A stretch of 15,954 bases of DNA. Source: an uncultured Flavobacteriaceae bacterium (GTDB lineage Bacteria; Bacteroidota; Bacteroidia; Flavobacteriales; Flavobacteriaceae). Below are positions 13,125 through 15,954 of this stretch, one piece after another. Position numbers and translations under genes: made by a program. Each line of letters starts with the position of its first letter. The stretch's first letter is position 1. Location of the stretch: NCBI GenBank assembly GCA_913044085.1, contig CAJWNW010000033.1:1-15954 (forward strand), in the 5' to 3' direction. Under the pieces are notes generated by a model. The model had not been told where the DNA came from and searched no databases. It saw nothing but the letters and a program-made list of their open reading frames with translations.

Positions 13125-14999
13125 ATGGAAGAGAAAAAAAATGATTTAAGTTCACTCATAGGTTTTGCCTTGATAGGAGCCATTTTGTTGTATATGATGT
13201 ATCAAAACCAACCAACTCCAGATGAATTGGCAGTGGAACAGCAATCTAAACAAGTACAAATAGACAACCAAAGTACTGAGGATTCAGCTTTAAAAATACA
13301 GCAAAGTCCAGCAGCAATTTTGGCTCAGGAAAAAGCAAAATTAGGTGAATTTGGCTATTCACTGGATTTAGATTCGGACAAAGACCGTTTTACGACTTTG
13401 GAAAACGAGGTTTTATCAATTAAAATCAACAACAAAGGTGGGATGGTTTCAGAGGTCAAACTCAAGGCTTTTGTCAACCACGATTCTGTCCCAGTTTATC
13501 TGGTTAAAGATGGTAATTCTCAATTCAATTTAAATTTCTCAACTTCTGATAACCGAAGTTTTAATACAACAGATTTGTATTTTGAACCTTCGCTTTCCCT
13601 TGAAGAAAACGCTCAAGTTTTGTCAATGAAGCTAAAAGTTTCAGAACGCCAATTTTTGGAATATAAATACAGCCTCAACACAGATGATGACTATATGCTT
13701 GGCTTTTCGATACAATCTCAAGGTTTGTCAAAAGTTTTTGACATCAGACAGCCAGCTCAATTTGAATGGGACTTAAAAGCTTTGCGACACGATCAAAGTA
13801 TTTCATTTGAGAACCGTTACACCCGATTGACCTATGAGCACGATGGTGAAAAAATTAATAAACTTTCTCAGTCTGGCGACGACGATGAAACTGTTGAAGA
13901 TGTTTCATGGCTATCGTATCGTCAACACTTTTTTAGCTCTATTTTGGTGCCTGAGATTCCTATAAAGAGTACTGAAATACGTTCATTTGACTTGGTTGAT
14001 GATGAAACTGTAGACACCCTTTTCACAAAAAAATACAGCACTAAATTTGCGATGTCTTACAGAGATGGTGAGCTTCAACAAGATTTGAATCTTTATTTTG
14101 GACCAACCTATTCAAAAACATTAAAAAAATACGACCGAAATCTTGAAAACAGCATTCCATTTGGCTGGGGTATTTTTGGTTGGATCAACAAATCTATTTT
14201 TAGCCCACTGTATGCATGGCTCAGCAGTTTTTTATCTTACGGGATTGCGATAATTGTGATGACAATTATGGTTAAAATATTGTTGTCATTTGTACAGTAC
14301 AAGCAATTTTTGTCACAAGCAAAAATGAAAATCTTAAAACCTGAATTGGATGCATTAAGAGAAAAGTATAAAGGCAATAAAGCCAAAGCACAGCGGGAAA
14401 CAATGGCACTTCAAAACAAGGCCGGTGCAAGTCCTTTAAGTGGGTGTTTACCAGGGATATTACAGATTCCAGTTTTTTACTCTTTATTTATGTTTTTTCC
14501 AATTGCCTTTGAGCTGCGACAAAAACCATTTTTATGGGTCAAGGATTTAAGTTCTTATGATACCATTGTCGATTTGCCTTTTAGCATTCCATTTTACGGT
14601 GATCACATCAGTTTATTCCCCATTTTGGCATCCATTGCTATTTTCTTTTATATGAAAATGACCACAGGTCAGAACATGGCCATGCAACCAACACAAGAGG
14701 GCATGCCAGATATGGCCAAAATGATGAAATACATGATTTATTTTTCACCATTATTGATGCTGTTCTTTTTTAATCAATACGCATCTGGTTTAAGTCTTTA
14801 TTATTTTGTTTCTAATCTGATAAGCATTGGAATTATGTTGGTCATCAAAAACTACATTATTGATGAAGATAAAGTGTTGGCTAAAATACAAGTCAACAAA
14901 GCCAAGCCAAAGAAACAGAACCGCTTTCAACGTAAGATGGCTGAAATTATGGAACAGGCTGAAAAACAAAAAGCAATGCAGGAAAGGCGTAGAAAATAG
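13125..14999 (+). CDS. yidC: Membrane protein insertase YidC
   Basis: YidC inserts and helps fold inner-membrane proteins, alone or with SecYEG. The 624 residues show an N-terminal helix (about 10-26), a large periplasmic P1 domain (about 85-340) and the conserved insertase core of five helices (about 368-580). Core landmarks are the cytoplasmic hairpin (about 398-430), SPLSGCLPGILQIPVFYSLF (436-455), ELRQKPFLWVKDLS (463-476) and ASGLSLYYFVSNL (553-565). The strictly important positive residue in the hydrophilic groove, Arg in E. coli YidC, is Lys384 here (IMVKIL). The tail (about 588-624) is strongly basic and would suit ribosome contact. The ATG at 13125 gives the usual Bacteroidota start MEEKK. 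A strong terminator follows 11 bases after the stop. Confidence 0.97.
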   Translation: MEEKKNDLSSLIGFALIGAILLYMMYQNQPTPDELAVEQQSKQVQIDNQSTEDSALKIQQSPAAILAQEKAKLGEFGYSLDLDSDKDRFTTLENEVLSIKINNKGGMVSEVKLKAFVNHDSVPVYLVKDGNSQFNLNFSTSDNRSFNTTDLYFEPSLSLEENAQVLSMKLKVSERQFLEYKYSLNTDDDYMLGFSIQSQGLSKVFDIRQPAQFEWDLKALRHDQSISFENRYTRLTYEHDGEKINKLSQSGDDDETVEDVSWLSYRQHFFSSILVPEIPIKSTEIRSFDLVDDETVDTLFTKKYSTKFAMSYRDGELQQDLNLYFGPTYSKTLKKYDRNLENSIPFGWGIFGWINKSIFSPLYAWLSSFLSYGIAIIVMTIMVKILLSFVQYKQFLSQAKMKILKPELDALREKYKGNKAKAQRETMALQNKAGASPLSGCLPGILQIPVFYSLFMFFPIAFELRQKPFLWVKDLSSYDTIVDLPFSIPFYGDHISLFPILASIAIFFYMKMTTGQNMAMQPTQEGMPDMAKMMKYMIYFSPLLMLFFFNQYASGLSLYYFVSNLISIGIMLVIKNYIIDEDKVLAKIQVNKAKPKKQNRFQRKMAEIMEQAEKQKAMQERRRK

Positions 15000-15009
15000 C
15001 AACATTTCT

Positions 15010-15037
15010 AAAAGGTTGCCAATTGGCAACCTTTTTT
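15010..15037 (+). terminator. Rho-independent terminator after yidC
   Basis: AAAAGGTTGCC (15010-15020) and its exact reverse complement (15025-15035) form an 11-base stem around the loop AATT, running into T residues to 15037. It starts 11 bases past the yidC stop. Because the stem carries A on one side and T on the other, it could also act on the minus strand, but no minus-strand gene ends here. Confidence 0.9.
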
Positions 15038-15065
15038 GTTTTTAAAATCTCACAACAATAATTAT

Positions 15066-15073
15066 TAAATTTG
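15066..15073 (+). promoter_or_regulatory. Bacteroidota-type -7 box immediately before mnmA
   Basis: TAAATTTG matches TAnnTTTG exactly and ends only 4 bases before the mnmA ATG. If this box works, transcription would begin at or next to the A of the start codon. No TTG is found at the -33 spacing, so the call depends on one box. Confidence 0.4.
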
Positions 15074-15077
15074 CAAC

Positions 15078-15954
15078 ATGAAAAAAGTAGTCGTAGGTCT
15101 TTCAGGAGGCGTTGATTCAAGTGTTGCAGCCTTTTTATTGAAAAAACAAGGATATCACGTCATAGGATTGTTTATGAAAAACTGGCACGATGACACAGTT
15201 ACAATATCTGACGAATGCCCATGGTTAGATGATAGTAACGATGCCATGCTTGTGGCGCAAAGCTTGGATATTCCATTTCAAACCGTTGATTTAAGTAAGG
15301 AATACAAGGTACGCATTGTAGATTATATGTTTGACGAATACAAGCGGGGACGTACACCCAACCCAGATATTTTATGTAATCGTGAGATTAAATTTGATGT
15401 ATTTTTAAAAATTGCTCTATCACTAGGCGCTGATTTTGTTGCTACGGGACATTATTGTCGCAAAAGTGTTTCATATACAGAAGAAAACGCTCCCATTTAT
15501 TCATTGCGCTCGGGACTAGATACAAAGAAAGACCAATCTTATTTTTTATGCCAATTATCTCAAGCGCAACTCGCTAAAACCCTTTTTCCAATTGGTGAAT
15601 TACAAAAATCTGAAGTCAGAGCTATGGCCTCTAAATTAAAACTTTTAACCGCTAATAAAAAAGACTCTCAAGGCCTTTGTTTTATTGGAAAGGTGAGGTT
15701 GCCAGACTTTTTACAACAACGGTTAAAACCAAAAAAAGGGAAGATTATTCAAATTCCTTCAGATTTTGAAATTTACCACAACCCATTGCCAATATTTGAA
15801 TCCAAAACAGATGCCCTGTTACATAAAAGTCAACCCATTGTTTATAATAGTGAAGATGGCGCCGTTGTTGGTACCCACCAAGGAGCCCATTTTTTCACTA
15901 AGGGTCAACGTAAAGGGTTGGCAGTAGGAGGAACCAAAGCGCCACTTTTTGTAA
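15078..15954 (+). CDS. mnmA: tRNA-specific 2-thiouridylase MnmA, N-terminal part (truncated by window edge)
   Basis: MnmA puts sulfur on position 2 of the wobble uridine (U34) of Lys, Glu and Gln tRNAs, after activating the base with ATP. The reading frame is open from the ATG at 15078 to the right edge (292 full codons). The PP-loop GLSGGVDSS (7-15) binds ATP. The two catalytic cysteines are Cys100 (NPDILCN) and Cys201 (GLCFIG), and KKDQSYFL (150-157) is the tRNA-contacting stretch. Between LKPKKGKI (217-224) and HQGAHFFTKGQRKGL (267-281) lies a segment of about 40 residues that is much longer than the same stretch in E. coli MnmA. This insert is, as I recall, usual in Bacteroidota. The gene is separated from yidC by a strong terminator. 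Confidence 0.96.
   Translation, partial: MKKVVVGLSGGVDSSVAAFLLKKQGYHVIGLFMKNWHDDTVTISDECPWLDDSNDAMLVAQSLDIPFQTVDLSKEYKVRIVDYMFDEYKRGRTPNPDILCNREIKFDVFLKIALSLGADFVATGHYCRKSVSYTEENAPIYSLRSGLDTKKDQSYFLCQLSQAQLAKTLFPIGELQKSEVRAMASKLKLLTANKKDSQGLCFIGKVRLPDFLQQRLKPKKGKIIQIPSDFEIYHNPLPIFESKTDALLHKSQPIVYNSEDGAVVGTHQGAHFFTKGQRKGLAVGGTKAPLFV

Noticed and set aside
1..15954. Mobile elements, CRISPR arrays, tRNA or rRNA genes, defence or toxin-antitoxin modules
   Set aside because: No transposase or integrase, no regularly spaced repeats, no cloverleaf candidate and no unknown multi-gene cluster was seen; nearly every gene is a recognised housekeeping or envelope gene.

Overview
The window is a chromosomal stretch from a member of the Bacteroidota, most likely a marine or environmental Flavobacteriaceae. 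The evidence is an AT-rich base composition, upstream boxes of the Bacteroidota type (TAnnTTTG around -7, with TTG about 19-20 bases further upstream where visible), a lack of clear Shine-Dalgarno sequences, and several family variants I know from this phylum. These variants are SecA and MnmA with extra inserts, a RecQ without zinc cysteines, a cyclophilin-FKBP fusion, a PorV/PorQ-type barrel and an Lnb/DUF4105 membrane protein. I see no insertion sequence, phage gene, tRNA, rRNA or CRISPR array. Nearly all of the window is housekeeping sequence.

Layout. 1-818 (minus) is the N-terminal part of secA, cut by the window edge. 937-1158 (minus) is a small acidic DUF2795 gene with its own promoter and terminator. 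1214-1589 is a gene-free spacer holding two inverted repeats. 1590-3856 (minus) is a two-gene, translationally coupled operon: a PorV/PorQ-like outer-membrane barrel gene followed by an Lnb-type (DUF4105) membrane acyltransferase candidate. Divergent from it, 3966-5430 (plus) is pssA-terC, again with overlapping ends. This converges tail to tail, with only 6 bases between, on the minus-strand operon kdsD-tatC-lptB (8001 down to 5437). Divergent from kdsD, a run of plus-strand genes follows: recQ, a cyclophilin-FKBP fusion gene, pyrG, yidC and the 5' part of mnmA, which is cut by the right edge. A strong intrinsic terminator separates yidC from mnmA.

Functionally the window is rich in cell-envelope work. 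It covers protein export and insertion (SecA, TatC, YidC), lipopolysaccharide precursor synthesis and transport (KdsD, LptB), phospholipid synthesis (PssA), probable lipoprotein N-acylation (Lnb-like protein), an outer-membrane barrel (PorV-like), and folding (dual PPIase). DNA repair (RecQ), CTP synthesis (PyrG) and tRNA thiolation (MnmA) make up the rest.

I did not find a convincing undescribed multi-gene system. The observations most worth a second look are the coupled PorV-like/Lnb pair, the dual PPIase fusion, the unexplained small acidic DUF2795 gene next to secA, the structured spacer at 1214-1589, and a -7 box placed so close to the mnmA start that its mRNA may be leaderless.
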